NCBI GenBank assembly: GCA_048013815.1
Contig: CM106586.1
Span: forward strand, 372,001 to 436,000
Reading direction: 5' to 3'
Length of the DNA: 64,000 bases
DNA from: Setoptus koraiensis
Taxonomy: Eukaryota > Arthropoda
The translations under genes were made by a program, and so were the position numbers. Shown piece after piece: positions 31,322 to 41,610 of the stretch. Positions within the stretch are counted from its first letter, which is position 1, and each line of letters begins with the position of its first letter. The notes under the pieces are model-generated. The model was not told the DNA's origin, did no database searches, and worked only from the letters and a program-made list of their open reading frames with translations.

Positions 31322-31566
31322 TGTGACGGTCGAATCCGCCCCGTCAAACTAACCCGCTAGGGGTCGCCCTCACGAGGGCTATATAAACCGACTCAAGTCA
31401 CTGAGTCGATATTCACTCATGAGTCGCGTTCACTCACTCATTCGCTCAATACTCACTATAATCAAGTACTCACTCACTGTACAAATATATGTATAATAAA
31501 GAGGCCGTGGCCTACCAAAAAGAAAACGCCCCCAAAATAGCCTACCAGACCGATACGATCGTTACA
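31322..31566 (+). repeat. 5' LTR of second gypsy family
   Basis: TGTGACGGTCGAATC...GATCGTTACA, 245 bp with TG...CA ends. It contains CTATATAAACC (near 31379), a run of ACTCACTCA repeats (31400-31480) and AATAAAG (near 31496). Followed after AT by TGGTGGAGACGCCGAG (31569-31584), a primer-binding-like sequence whose tRNA I could not name. Confidence 0.8.
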
Positions 31567-31814
31567 ATTGGTGGAGACGCCGAGAAGCCTATTGATCAGG
31601 TTATCTCACCGAGAAAGAACTCGTGGACAAGCTCAGGAGCTAATTAGGTATAAAGAAGCTCAGAAGCTATAGAAAATTGACAGAGCTCAGGAGCTAAGAG
31701 AAAGCTCAAAAGCTATCAGAACATAACGATATTCGGTTAGTAGAGGAGGCAAGAGTTCAAGAACTGCCATTGATAATTTGAATTCCTGAATTCAGTTGAT
31801 AGAGAAATATAGAT

Positions 31815-34800
31815 ATGAGTGGTCAAGACCAGACAAAGAACCTCGGTAATTCTCAAGAGAAACCAGGAGTTACGACAAGAAGTCAAGCTGCCAAGAGTAC
31901 AGATACTCAAGAAACAATACCTGAGGGTCAGGTTGAGCAGTCTCGAATGAGTCTACTGGATGAAGAGAATACAGGTGATGTCACGCCGACCTTACAGGAA
32001 TCATTGAGTTTGTTGGTACAACATTCGATTCAGACATCTATATATCAACGTGAATCAAAAGAGGACTTCTGGAAGTCAATGGAGCTCTTGACGAACCAAA
32101 ATCGAGATATCTTGACAACGATACAAGAATCTAGTGAGAGACAGAATATGAATATCCTGTCGGCGATACAAGAGTCGAACGAGAGAATGATGAATCTCTT
32201 ATTAGGGAGGCTCGAGAGCCCGAGACCTCAAGAAGTCGGTTCGAATCGCGCGCCTGTTGATAAGTCGGTTCCGGATGAACGACGAACGCATGCTCAGGAC
32301 GCAACCGACAACACACTGTTGCTCGATTTAAGCGACAATGAAACAAGTACGACGTTACCAGCAAGAGAGGCAACGATCGTTATACATCAGAAGATAGAAG
32401 CTAGAAGAGCTCCAGTCTTCAAGGGAGACGCTGATGACTCCATGGAGTTCTTGTTTAAATTCAATGATATTGCTGATATTAATTCGTGGACTGAACCAGT
32501 CAAGATCGCCCAAGCCAGGGGATCATTAGAGGGCAGTGCCAGATCATGGTATCACAATACATTCAGTGATAGAAATCCAAGAACTTGGTTAGAATTTGAA
32601 GATAAATTCAAACAACACTTCTTCATCGGCAACGAAGAAGACATACTCAGAGAAAAACTCAGAATGGTGGGTCGAGACCCTACAGAATCTCCTCTGAGCT
32701 ATTATGATCGAGTGATCGAGCTGTGTCGGATGTTAGATAAGAACATGTCCGAACGAGCTATCATCTCGTATGTGATAAAAGGGTTAGATAGTGAGTCTCA
32801 AGAGACCGTGAAGATGCATGATCCTCAAACGCTAGTCAATCTATTAAGAATGGTCAAGCTCTTGAACGTTTCATGGAAGAATAAACGAACAGAGAAGACA
32901 ACGCGGTATACGAGGAAGCCTTACGAACCGAGAAAGTCACCACCATCACCCAAAAAAGAAAATGAAGTGGCTAGGCAAGAACGTATGAAGAACGTCGAAT
33001 GCCACCACTGTAAAGAGAAAGGCCATTATGTAAGGACATGTCCTAAATGGTCACAAGAGAAGAATTCTCAAGAGAAAGTAGAGAAGCCCGCAGAGGCAAC
33101 GACACCGAAATATCCAGCGAGATCAAGGAAGGTGAATGCGGCCGAACAGCAACCAGGCATTTACCTCAATTACAGAGAAGAATCTCCAGAGATCGAGTCG
33201 TTGTTATCAACTGAAAGAGATGGATTATCATCAGTTGAAGTTGCAAACATATCCACAAGTGGAAAGCGAGACCCATTTCAGGTCCTCAATGTCAGAGTCA
33301 ACGGAGTGGAACTCAAGGCAACCCTGGATTCAGGTGCCTTTTGTACGATAATACCCGCAAGCTTGGCAGAAAAGACGTGGACACCGGTCTATCGATGGAA
33401 AGGACCGCTGGTCAGATTGGCAGATGGTCATCAAGAAGCGCCACTTGGATATTGCGAATTGTTTATAGTCTATGACCAACGAACTATAACAATTTCGGCC
33501 CTCATCTTACGTAACGCACCTGATGTACTGTTGGGTAGAGATTACGCCCACAAGGCAGGTATGGTTATGTCATTTCCGGACAACGTCGTGACGTATCATG
33601 ACCGTTACATCGATCGATATGCTCGTCGATACATAGAGAACAGTCGACCTCTGAAGGTAGACAATGGTTGTCAATGTGATACGGAAGTTCAAGAACTCAA
33701 CACAATCAACGCCATCGAACCAGAGGAAGATAAATCAAAACAAGAATTGTTTATTGAATATCCGAAAGGAGTGATCAAGATCAACCAAGTGACACTTATA
33801 GAACAGAACGACAGTGATAAAGAAGAACCAGTTCTCAAGTCGTGTCAACATACAATCATTCCACCGGCTCATAGAGCGGTGATGTTAGTGAAACCTCAAA
33901 ACATAGAAGATGAATTGTTAATCATCGAACCTCATCATAAGTCTGGACTTTCGTTTGTTCCAGGTGTGATAAAGAACAGACCATCAACAATAGAAGTATT
34001 TAATGTGTCGAACAATACTGTCTACATCGACAAGAATACCAGTGTCGGTACACTAAGTGGTCTGGACCAACGAGAAAGTGCAAGTTGTCATGAAGATATA
34101 GTGATAAATAATCTTCTAGAAGATAAACAACGCAGCGCATTGAAGAATATGATAGACAAACACAAGTCAATATTTGTCAGCAATGACGAAGAGATAGGTT
34201 TAGTACCTCACATCCGTCACCACATAGATACAGGTGAAGCATCACCGATTGCAACCAAACCTTACTACGTATCCAAGAAGGAACGTGAAGTTATCAAGAC
34301 CATGGTAGAGAAAATGTTAGATGCACAAATAATAAGACCATCAAGGAGCCCTTGGGCTAGTCCAGTCGTCTTAGTGAAGAAAAGAGGTACGTCAGACCTT
34401 CGATTTTGCGTGGATTATCGCAAATTGAACAAGATAACAAAGACTGACGCCTATCCGATTCCAAATATGGAACAAGTGCTAGAGAATCTATCAGGTAATC
34501 ACTGGTTTAGTAAGCTAGACGTGAAAGCCATGTACTGGCAAGTCCAGATGTGCGACGAAGATCGCCAAAAGACAGCTTTCGTGGTACACTTAGGCCAATA
34601 TGAGTTCAACGTTATGCCGTTCGGCTTGGTGTCAGCCCCGATGACCGCGATGCGAGTAATGAATGACGTAACTCGTAACATGGAGAACGAATGTTTTGTG
34701 TTCTATGACGACGTATTAGTCTACACGCAGACGTTTGAACAACATTTGAGTTCTCTAGAGAAACTTTTTGGGCGCCTTCATGAGGCCAACATCAGATTGA

Positions 34801-36794
34801 ATGCAAAGAAATGCGAGATGGCATTCAATTCAATCATGTATCTGGGCCACATAGTTACACCCGAAGGTATCAAGCCCGACCCATCAAAGATAACTGCGAT
34901 TACGCAATTTAGAAGCCCGAAGAGCCTCACTGAAGCACGTAGCTTCATGGGGATGTGCAATTTCTTTAGGCGTTACATCAAGGACTTTGCGAGTCACGCA
35001 AAGCCAATCACAGACACTCTAAGAACGAAACAAAAATTCCAATGGACACCGGAAGCGGAAGTTGCATTAGGAGTCCTCAAGAGGAAGCTAACCAATCCGC
35101 CGGTGCTTGTCCATTACGACCAGAAAGGACACCTGACAATCAGATGTGATGCCTCAGGCTATGGTCTAGGCGGTGTTTTGTTGCAAGAGAGTCAGGACCC
35201 TGTGAAGAAAGGTGTAATAGCATTCACCAGCAGAAAGTTACAAGGAGCAGAACTAAACTATTCGACAACTCATAAAGAATGCTTAGCTTTAGTTCATTGC
35301 GTAACTCACTGGAGAACTTACTTATTCGGTCATGAGTTCACAATTCAAACAGATCATCATGCTTTGTGTTGGCTCATGAGCCTCAAAGACCCGTTGGGTC
35401 GGCTAATTAAGTGGGCTTTGTTACTCCAAGAGTATAAATTTAAGATACAATATAATACAGGTCGTAGCCACAACGATGCTGACTGTTTATCAAGATATCC
35501 AGAGGATAGTGAGAACGTCAAGACGTACAGCGACGACGTACCAACGTGGCCAGTGAATGTGGTCACCAGATCAAGACGAACTACGACTCCTCAAGAGGAT
35601 ATAGCATTACCGTTGTTGCCAATTAAAGACGTAGCAACAGAACAACTCAAGCAAGAAGATCTCAAGAAGATCATCGAGACTCTACAACAGCCACAATTGA
35701 AACCGAAGCAAGCGAAAGGCTTAATGAAAAAGTTTAAATTAATTGACGGCAAGTTGTATAGACGAGGTCGCAGACCTCACACAACTAATTACTTGTTGAT
35801 GCTCCCAAAGTCAATGGTCAGTAATGTGCTGAACATTATGCACGACCAACCGACGGGTGGTCACTTTGGCATCAAAAGAACACTTAACTCAGTTAGAGAC
35901 AGATTTTTCTGGAACACTCTTCAAGAAGATGTGCATAAATATGTCAAGACATGCGATATCTGTCAGAAGCGGAAGAGTAGACATGATAAGCCGTATGGTT
36001 TACTTGGTTCGATACCAATTCCATCACAAATCTTTGAAACATTAGGTCTAGACCTCATTGGACCTTTGCCACCATCATCGTTACGTAATCAGTACATAAT
36101 TACGATAACCGATTATTTAACAAAGTTTGTCATTGCCAAGGCAATTAAAGAAGCGTCCAGTGACATAATTAAACGAGTTCTAGAACTCAATGTGTTCTAC
36201 GCGTATGGTTTTCCGAACACTATAATCACCGATAATGGTTCGAATTTGACTTCGGACGTGATGGAACAATTTTTTGAGTCCAACAGGATCAAACACCGAA
36301 CCACCTGTCCTTACAGACCGCAAGGTAACGGACAGGTGGAGAGATACAACAAGACATTAGGCAATCAATTAGCAATCTTTGCTCACGACAAGCCGAAGAG
36401 TTGGTGTTCATATGTCGAGGCCCTGGCCTACGCCTATAACACAACTATACATGAATCTCACAAGCAACTGCCATATGTGCTAGTGTTTGGCAGAGAGCCA
36501 ACACTACCGATTGATTTAATGTTAGAGACAATTCAAAAAGATGGTCAAGACCACGAGAAGCTACAAGAGCTACGAAGTTTTGCTCAAAAGCTTATCCAGA
36601 AGAATCAGCAAACAAGAATTACTCGTCACAACGAGAACCATATAGAGAAAACGTTTGCTGTAGGTCAGAAAGTTTTGTTATATCGACCGCATTACCATGC
36701 AGGCGAATCGAAAAAATTTAAGATCAAATACCGTGGTCCATATACAGTTGTCAAAAAATTTAGTGATTTGAACTATCAAATAGTTGAAGATTAA
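31815..36794 (+). CDS. Gypsy Gag-Pol polyprotein, intact
   Basis: 1,659 residues in a single frame. Gag core near 195-290 (EFLFKFNDIADINSW, SARSWYHNTF, HFFIGNEED), CCHC knuckle CHHCKEKGHYVRTC near 396-409, protease LDSGAFCTIIP with D at about 504, RT FCVDYRKLNKITKTDAYPIP near 860 and FYDDVLVY with DD near 963, RNase H IRCDASGYGLGGVLLQ near 1110 and IQTDHHALCWL, integrase zinc motif H...H...CDICQ near 1345-1380, triad D ~1411 (LGLDLIG), D ~1472 (ITDNGSN), E ~1508 (GQVERYN). It ends in a chromodomain-less C-terminus near FKIKYRGPYTVVKKF. It makes capsid and all enzymes for reverse transcription and integration. All catalytic residues seen are present, so this ORF looks young although the element has lost its 3' LTR. 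Confidence 0.93.
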   Translation: MSGQDQTKNLGNSQEKPGVTTRSQAAKSTDTQETIPEGQVEQSRMSLLDEENTGDVTPTLQESLSLLVQHSIQTSIYQRESKEDFWKSMELLTNQNRDILTTIQESSERQNMNILSAIQESNERMMNLLLGRLESPRPQEVGSNRAPVDKSVPDERRTHAQDATDNTLLLDLSDNETSTTLPAREATIVIHQKIEARRAPVFKGDADDSMEFLFKFNDIADINSWTEPVKIAQARGSLEGSARSWYHNTFSDRNPRTWLEFEDKFKQHFFIGNEEDILREKLRMVGRDPTESPLSYYDRVIELCRMLDKNMSERAIISYVIKGLDSESQETVKMHDPQTLVNLLRMVKLLNVSWKNKRTEKTTRYTRKPYEPRKSPPSPKKENEVARQERMKNVECHHCKEKGHYVRTCPKWSQEKNSQEKVEKPAEATTPKYPARSRKVNAAEQQPGIYLNYREESPEIESLLSTERDGLSSVEVANISTSGKRDPFQVLNVRVNGVELKATLDSGAFCTIIPASLAEKTWTPVYRWKGPLVRLADGHQEAPLGYCELFIVYDQRTITISALILRNAPDVLLGRDYAHKAGMVMSFPDNVVTYHDRYIDRYARRYIENSRPLKVDNGCQCDTEVQELNTINAIEPEEDKSKQELFIEYPKGVIKINQVTLIEQNDSDKEEPVLKSCQHTIIPPAHRAVMLVKPQNIEDELLIIEPHHKSGLSFVPGVIKNRPSTIEVFNVSNNTVYIDKNTSVGTLSGLDQRESASCHEDIVINNLLEDKQRSALKNMIDKHKSIFVSNDEEIGLVPHIRHHIDTGEASPIATKPYYVSKKEREVIKTMVEKMLDAQIIRPSRSPWASPVVLVKKRGTSDLRFCVDYRKLNKITKTDAYPIPNMEQVLENLSGNHWFSKLDVKAMYWQVQMCDEDRQKTAFVVHLGQYEFNVMPFGLVSAPMTAMRVMNDVTRNMENECFVFYDDVLVYTQTFEQHLSSLEKLFGRLHEANIRLNAKKCEMAFNSIMYLGHIVTPEGIKPDPSKITAITQFRSPKSLTEARSFMGMCNFFRRYIKDFASHAKPITDTLRTKQKFQWTPEAEVALGVLKRKLTNPPVLVHYDQKGHLTIRCDASGYGLGGVLLQESQDPVKKGVIAFTSRKLQGAELNYSTTHKECLALVHCVTHWRTYLFGHEFTIQTDHHALCWLMSLKDPLGRLIKWALLLQEYKFKIQYNTGRSHNDADCLSRYPEDSENVKTYSDDVPTWPVNVVTRSRRTTTPQEDIALPLLPIKDVATEQLKQEDLKKIIETLQQPQLKPKQAKGLMKKFKLIDGKLYRRGRRPHTTNYLLMLPKSMVSNVLNIMHDQPTGGHFGIKRTLNSVRDRFFWNTLQEDVHKYVKTCDICQKRKSRHDKPYGLLGSIPIPSQIFETLGLDLIGPLPPSSLRNQYIITITDYLTKFVIAKAIKEASSDIIKRVLELNVFYAYGFPNTIITDNGSNLTSDVMEQFFESNRIKHRTTCPYRPQGNGQVERYNKTLGNQLAIFAHDKPKSWCSYVEALAYAYNTTIHESHKQLPYVLVFGREPTLPIDLMLETIQKDGQDHEKLQELRSFAQKLIQKNQQTRITRHNENHIEKTFAVGQKVLLYRPHYHAGESKKFKIKYRGPYTVVKKFSDLNYQIVED

Positions 36795-37401
36795 ACAAAG
36801 AAAGAACTTATAGTTCACGTCAACCACCTAAAAGAGTATCAGACTCGAGGCGAGTCTTGACTCGGTAGGGGCGAACAGAATATAGAGGTCAAAACCTCGA
36901 ATTCCAACTAGAAAGATCAAGATCTCAACATTATGTAAATATTCATGAATCAAGATGTAGCAATGACACCGCTTATAATCAAACTATTCACACAACTTCC
37001 GGTGCCATAACACGATTTGAATTTACGCGCTGTTACCTAAAACAACGTGTTGAACTACATTACCATAGTGTCGCTCAACAACACGCTCAACCCTATCGTC
37101 ACACATGCTCGAATGCGAGAGCACACCATACCACGCTCATTTCACACTAAGATACACAAGGTCAAGACCTAATATATAAATTGATTATTACCAAGACAGC
37201 AATCCATCCACAAACACAGATAATTTACAACATCAACACAACATGGACGCATCTAGATGCCCGTTGTGCGGATTTACCGAGGATGAACAACATGTCTGCA
37301 CCGAAGTCATCGGAGACCGACTCCGACATGTCCGGAATGGTTTAGTCGACATGAGTGGACAGCTAAAAAAGAAGTTTGACTTTCTCAACGATTTAATTGT
37401 C
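36795..37401 (+). other. 3' region of second gypsy family
   Basis: Downstream of Gag-Pol. It has ACTCGAGGCGAGTCTTGACTC palindromes (36843-36863) and no LTR. It holds the start of a small ORF at 37243. It ends at the XY transposon. Confidence 0.6.
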
Positions 37402-37419
37402 GGTTGTTCTAGCGATTAG
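37243..37419 (+). CDS. Small Cys-rich ORF cut by transposon
   Basis: 58 codons from ATG 37243, the last six of them from the XY end. It begins MDASRCPLCGFTEDEQHVC, a C-x2-C...H-x-C arrangement that could bind zinc, followed by a charged helix-like segment. The true C-terminus is lost. It may be a 3' accessory ORF of the gypsy element or part of a host gene. I do not recognise it. Confidence 0.35.
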   Translation: MDASRCPLCGFTEDEQHVCTEVIGDRLRHVRNGLVDMSGQLKKKFDFLNDLIVGCSSD

Positions 37420-38270
37420 GTCCCCAACCGGATCTTGATGAAACTACCGGTATAGGTCTATTCTGACCTAACTAAGACGAAAAAAGTGGTCCGGAAGCCA
37501 GGAAACTTCCGGTTCCGGTTTTACATAAAGTTAAAGCTAGAGCTCTGAAATTCACTACAGGGACGTTTCAAGCTACGCTGAACACGATGACATAATTTTC
37601 AGCTCTGTGCGACTTCCGGTTTTCGAGATATAGAGATATTACTGGGGCTAGAATACCGGAAGTGACCAAATTATTGCTTCGCTGCGCTCAGGGATGCACA
37701 TGCGGTGTGTCTGAGAACTCGGCCTGCGGCCTCGTATTCTGGAGGCCGTCACATCTCCGTCGTCGCTACCGCGACGACTGCGTGCGACGGGAACCCTTCG
37801 GGTAGGGTTGATGAGCGCTTCGGGTATCGGGCTGCGCCCTCTACCCTCCGCTCACATGACTGCAATCCAAACACAGCTGCAGGCGGGAAGAGTGAACGAA
37901 CCAACTAATTCGTTGATATTCAGGGTTAAAATGACCGAAACAGACATGGATACAGGGTGTTGCGCGCACGAGGCACAGGATGGGTCCGCTCATCGCGACC
38001 GCACAGGGCCCGGCCACACCCTTTTTTGCGTTAAACAGCTATATCTAGGTAACCGGAGGTGGCAGAAGATTAATTTTGATCTCATCGTGCTCCGCTAGGC
38101 GTCATCTATCCGATTATGAATTTTCAAAGCTCTGTCTCAATCTTAAGGTAACTCCGGAACCGGAAGTTTCCTGGCTTCCGGTCTACTCATTCCATGATAT
38201 GGGGCCCCTACGGGACCCATGTGTGAAGTTTCATCGAAATCTGAGTGGGGACCTAATCGCAAGAACACCC
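37402..38270 (+). mobile_element. XY-family element without HINE (869 bp)
   Basis: GGTTGTTCTAGCGATTAGG at 37402 to ...AATCGCAAGAACACCC at 38270. Same content as the copy at 25359-29418 but without its HINE; the centre reads CAGGGTTAAAATGACC (37922-37937). Flanks are TAATTGTC on the left (gypsy 3' region) and GAGATCGA on the right (inverted gypsy env), so there is no target duplication. The element probably joins halves of two different insertions. No coding. Confidence 0.82.
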
Positions 38271-38315
38271 GAGATCGAGATTTGGAGAACGGCAATGTAT
38301 GTTCACGGATTTTTC
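38271..38315 (-). pseudogene. Gypsy env fragment, right part of split copy
   Basis: Matches copy 1 env near 5250-5294 on the opposite strand. It ends in GATTTTTC (38308-38315), duplicated at 39353-39360 by the intervening transposon. Continues at 39353. Confidence 0.85.
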
Positions 38316-39352
38316 GGGTGTTCTATCGAATAGTGACCAAGCCCGATCTCCATGAAACTTCACCCCTGGGCCCCGTAGGGGCCCCAAAGAACAAATAAAG
38401 TGGTCCGGAAGTGCGGAAATTTCCACTTCCGGAGATATGGAAATATGCATTTTTCGGGTCTCAGAGGGGCCTCAGACCCCAAATTTTCGTATCATTGTCT
38501 AGATTCAGATGCTATCCATGTGATAGCGTTAGGATAAATCTCTTACATCAACTCGTTCGCGAGATATTTGACAAGAAGTGCAAGTCACACTTCCGGTTTG
38601 AAAACTGACGCGATTCGGCAGTACTACAACCTAGTTACGGTCTCTAAAGCAAGTTCACACCCCATATAGAGTAAACCCGGCCCGATCACGGGCCCCGCCC
38701 ACTCGACTCCCATTCCTCGGGAAGAATCTTTTTTAGTTAGGTGGCCGTCAGTCGTCCCGCCGGAGGCCGCAGGCCGTAGGCGTGGACGACTGGAGGCCGA
38801 ACCCCTCCTCAGGCCTGGGCCCAAGCTACTCGACCGTGGTACTCTTTTCCGGTGGTAAAATCGCAAAAGTTTGGGGATATATCCCTTTATTCTATTTTAA
38901 GCATCTGTATTAATGCCACGAATGGGTCGATCTCTCTACGGACACAGTCTCTACGCCACATGTACTCGATCATGTGCTCGCTGATATCATCTATCCGTAT
39001 GCCTCCCTTATTGAACTTCCTCCTCAATGATCTCCAGCTCGATTCCATCCTCTGGGTATAGGTACCGTCCGATGCCACGAACTCGCGCTTTTATTCTATC
39101 TCTAGGGCTTTTAGGTATGATCTACCATCGGTATAATGACAACAGTACCTCACCGGATATCCAGGCGGGTGGGTGCGGCCGATGGTACCGTCAATAGACC
39201 CTCAAATACCCAGAATGCGGTACCTCGGGTATCTCGGGAACGTAGAATTTCCGCACTTCCGGAATACCTTTTCCGGTCTCAGGGCACAATACCCTACCCG
39301 AAAATACCCAAAATACCCAAATTGGGCGTGGTCACTATTCGATAGAATAACC
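38316..39352. mobile_element. 1.04-kb DNA transposon (TSD GATTTTTC)
   Basis: Inserted in the inverted gypsy env fragment with perfect 8-bp duplications GATTTTTC (38308-38315; 39353-39360). Ends GGGTGTTCTATCGAATAGTGACC and, inverted, GGTTATTCTATCGAATAGTGACC. The interior has GGGGCCCC palindromes, CCGGAAGTGCGGAAATTTCC motifs, a GC-rich block (38660-38830) and an AAATACCC-rich right end. No transposase ORF. Nonautonomous, distantly related at the tips to the XY family. Confidence 0.88.
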
Positions 39353-40613
39353 GATTTTTCTTCCATGATGTCTTTGTTTGTGAGCTCCTTGAAGCAGTTG
39401 GAAGTGATGTTATGTAGTACCCATGATGGGCCATTATAAGTCATGCGACATAGTTCCTCCAAGGATCCGTTCATGTGTTCGATGCTGTTGACTTCATGAC
39501 AACCGTTCGGGTGTCGATTATTGGCGACGTAAAGCGTAGTGAAAGCCTGTTGCTTTCCTTGTCATACGAGCATTCCGATGGCCTTGCTCGGCTCAACGTG
39601 GCATGGCTATATTTTTCGCTCGCTCCTAGTAATGCAAAGAGGTTCGGTGATATGCTCTTGCTCTCCCAATCCTGTCTTATGGAAGTGAGTTGGTACTCCA
39701 TTTTGTGTAGTTTGTCAGAGTATAGTGCCATTAACATGGCCGCTGATATGTCTGCGGAGTATTCTTTTTGGACCTCCTCGATTTTCTTTTTGAACTGCAG
39801 CCGGTACTCTTGTGCTATGCTCTCCTGGTTAACTATCTGGTTCCGGATATTTCGGACATTGTTTGCCAATTTGTTCGTAATATTTTGTTGTTCGTCTGCA
39901 TGTTATTGGATTTGCTGCGTCACGCCGTTTATTTCTTTCCTCAACTGTTCTTCCGACACTATGTTGCTGTATAAGCTGTATGCTAGGATCGGTAGTAGCA
40001 AGGTTCGTATTTTGATGGCGTGCGGATTTTCCCTGCAGAATTTGTTCATATTCACCACGACCTTTTCTTGGAACTCTGCTTCACACTAGGCTCTTAGATT
40101 GTGAGTTTTTGTCGGGAAAAGTTCTTCGCATGGTGAGCTTACTTGGAAGGTGGCTTCGTGGTTCGTCACACCTACTACCACAGCGATGTCTGAAGCCTCC
40201 CACAACACAAGATCACTCTTTGGCAGTGGTCTCCATGCTTCTGTGTGACACGCTGACATTATCATCATCATGATCGTTGCTAGGTAAGCCGTTTTCGGGT
40301 TCAGCCGTTGCTTTCTCCTACTTTTCGCGGTGTGCCTTTGATCTGCACTGCTAGTAACGACTTGTTTTGGTATCGTGTTCGTTTGGTCTGGAGTGCTGGA
40401 TGCGATTTGCTTTGGCATTGTGTTTGGCAGTTCTACGACCTCCTCGAGTTCCAAGTTTTCTTGTTCTTCTGGGTCGCTCTGAATGTTCGGTTGCTGTGTT
40501 TGTTCATTCTGTTCCTCGCTGATGTCGATTCCATGGTATGGAAATATTTTACTCACGTGCGTGGTTGTGATTGGCTTGCGAGCCTTGTACATATCCTTTA
40601 CTAGTACGATTTT
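39353..40613 (-). pseudogene. Inverted gypsy fragment: integrase end to env
   Basis: Reverse-strand match to about 3990-5257 of copy 1, very high identity. It covers the end of the integrase ORF, the Gln/Pro linker, the Env signal-like segment and the first half of Env. It has the same TAG after HNLRA as copy 1 (here 40086-40088), and an extra TAA at 39903-39905 where copy 1 has GAA. It ends at 40613 in ...TACGATTTT, where a HINE begins. Confidence 0.88.
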
Positions 40614-41610
40614 TAGCGCTTAATTTTAATTAAGGGCTTATGATGTAGTGTTGTTGGATCCTATAAATCACGCATGAATATCCACGCACGGTATGATGGT
40701 GGATACTTAATTCTTGCATTTCATAGGATATTCACCAATTGTGCTATGGTGATTCACGCGCTGTGTGCTTGTGAATACTCCGACTTTGTATGCCAGTGAA
40801 TATCCACGTACCGATTTATTTGTGGATATTCACAGTTTTCGATCTTTAGTCACGCGCTGTGTGCTTGCATACATTAGTACTAGCATAATCAGTGCTTAGT
40901 GAGTGTGTAGGCAGGAATGTGCTTGGGAGGTGGGAGGTGGGAGGTACACTCAAGCTTGAGATTCGAAAGTTCGTCCACCTCCCAAACACACATTTACTAG
41001 GGAGGTGGATTGAATTTTGAGTCTCGGGCTCATGTCTAGTTAGGAGGTGGACCGAAGCTATAACGAGATAGGTTTAGCTACTCAAAATAGCGTGGGGCGA
41101 CTCATGCTTGGGAGGTGGACTAGCTTGAGCTTAAACAATAAGTTCACCTCCTGAGCATGCAACAACCTACATACAAGTTTGAGACTCGAAGGTTCGTCCA
41201 CCTCCCAAACACACATTTCAGGGAGGTGAATTGAATTTTAAGTCCCGGGCTCATGCAGAGGTTAATGTATTGTGAAGAGGTGGATCGATGCTATACACGA
41301 TCTGTGCAAGTCTTATAAATTTTCTGTTTCTAGTATTGGCGCTATAGGCAATTCTGGATCATGTTAGCTCATTCGAAACATCGGATTTCTGATCACATGT
41401 GAATATCGTGATATTTGAACATGTTCCCACCTATCCGTTTTGATGATACTCTGTGTGTGTGTTGTGCATGTTGCTCGCAACATTATGTGCAAGTATGATC
41501 AGAAATCAATTGGTCGTTTTCGAGACAGAAAGAAATTTTGGCTGACGGATGTCATGTGAATATCGTGATATTTGAACATGTTCCCACCAGGATAAATTCT
41601 TGAAACTTTC
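40614..41610 (+). mobile_element. HINE 5' part with GGAGGTGG motifs and satellite monomer
   Basis: Starts TAGCGCTTAATTTTAATTAAG after TTTT of the gypsy fragment. 40640-40880 holds degenerate GAATATCCAC repeats. 40920-41290 holds scattered GGGAGGTGG/CCACCTCCC motifs, seen again in reverse at 63720-64000. 41395-41600 holds about 1.3 monomers of the 157-bp satellite. It is cut at 41610 by the next transposon, so its 3' hairpin is absent. No coding. Confidence 0.75.

Larger units (their letters stand above)
31322..37401 (+). mobile_element. Second Ty3/gypsy family element, 3' end missing
   Basis: 5' LTR, leader, intact Gag-Pol and part of the 3' region. It is inserted inside the RT of gypsy copy 2. 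No second LTR (TGTGACGGTCG...) follows before the XY end at 37402, so the 3' part is lost. No env region is visible. Sequence and LTR differ clearly from the env-bearing family. Confidence 0.88.

Noticed and set aside
24231..37908. Repeated ORFs reading CLRTRPAASYSGGRHISVV-like peptides in three places
   Set aside because: They are the GC-rich block of the XY transposon read in frame. Copies vary without regard to codon position and no protein feature is visible.
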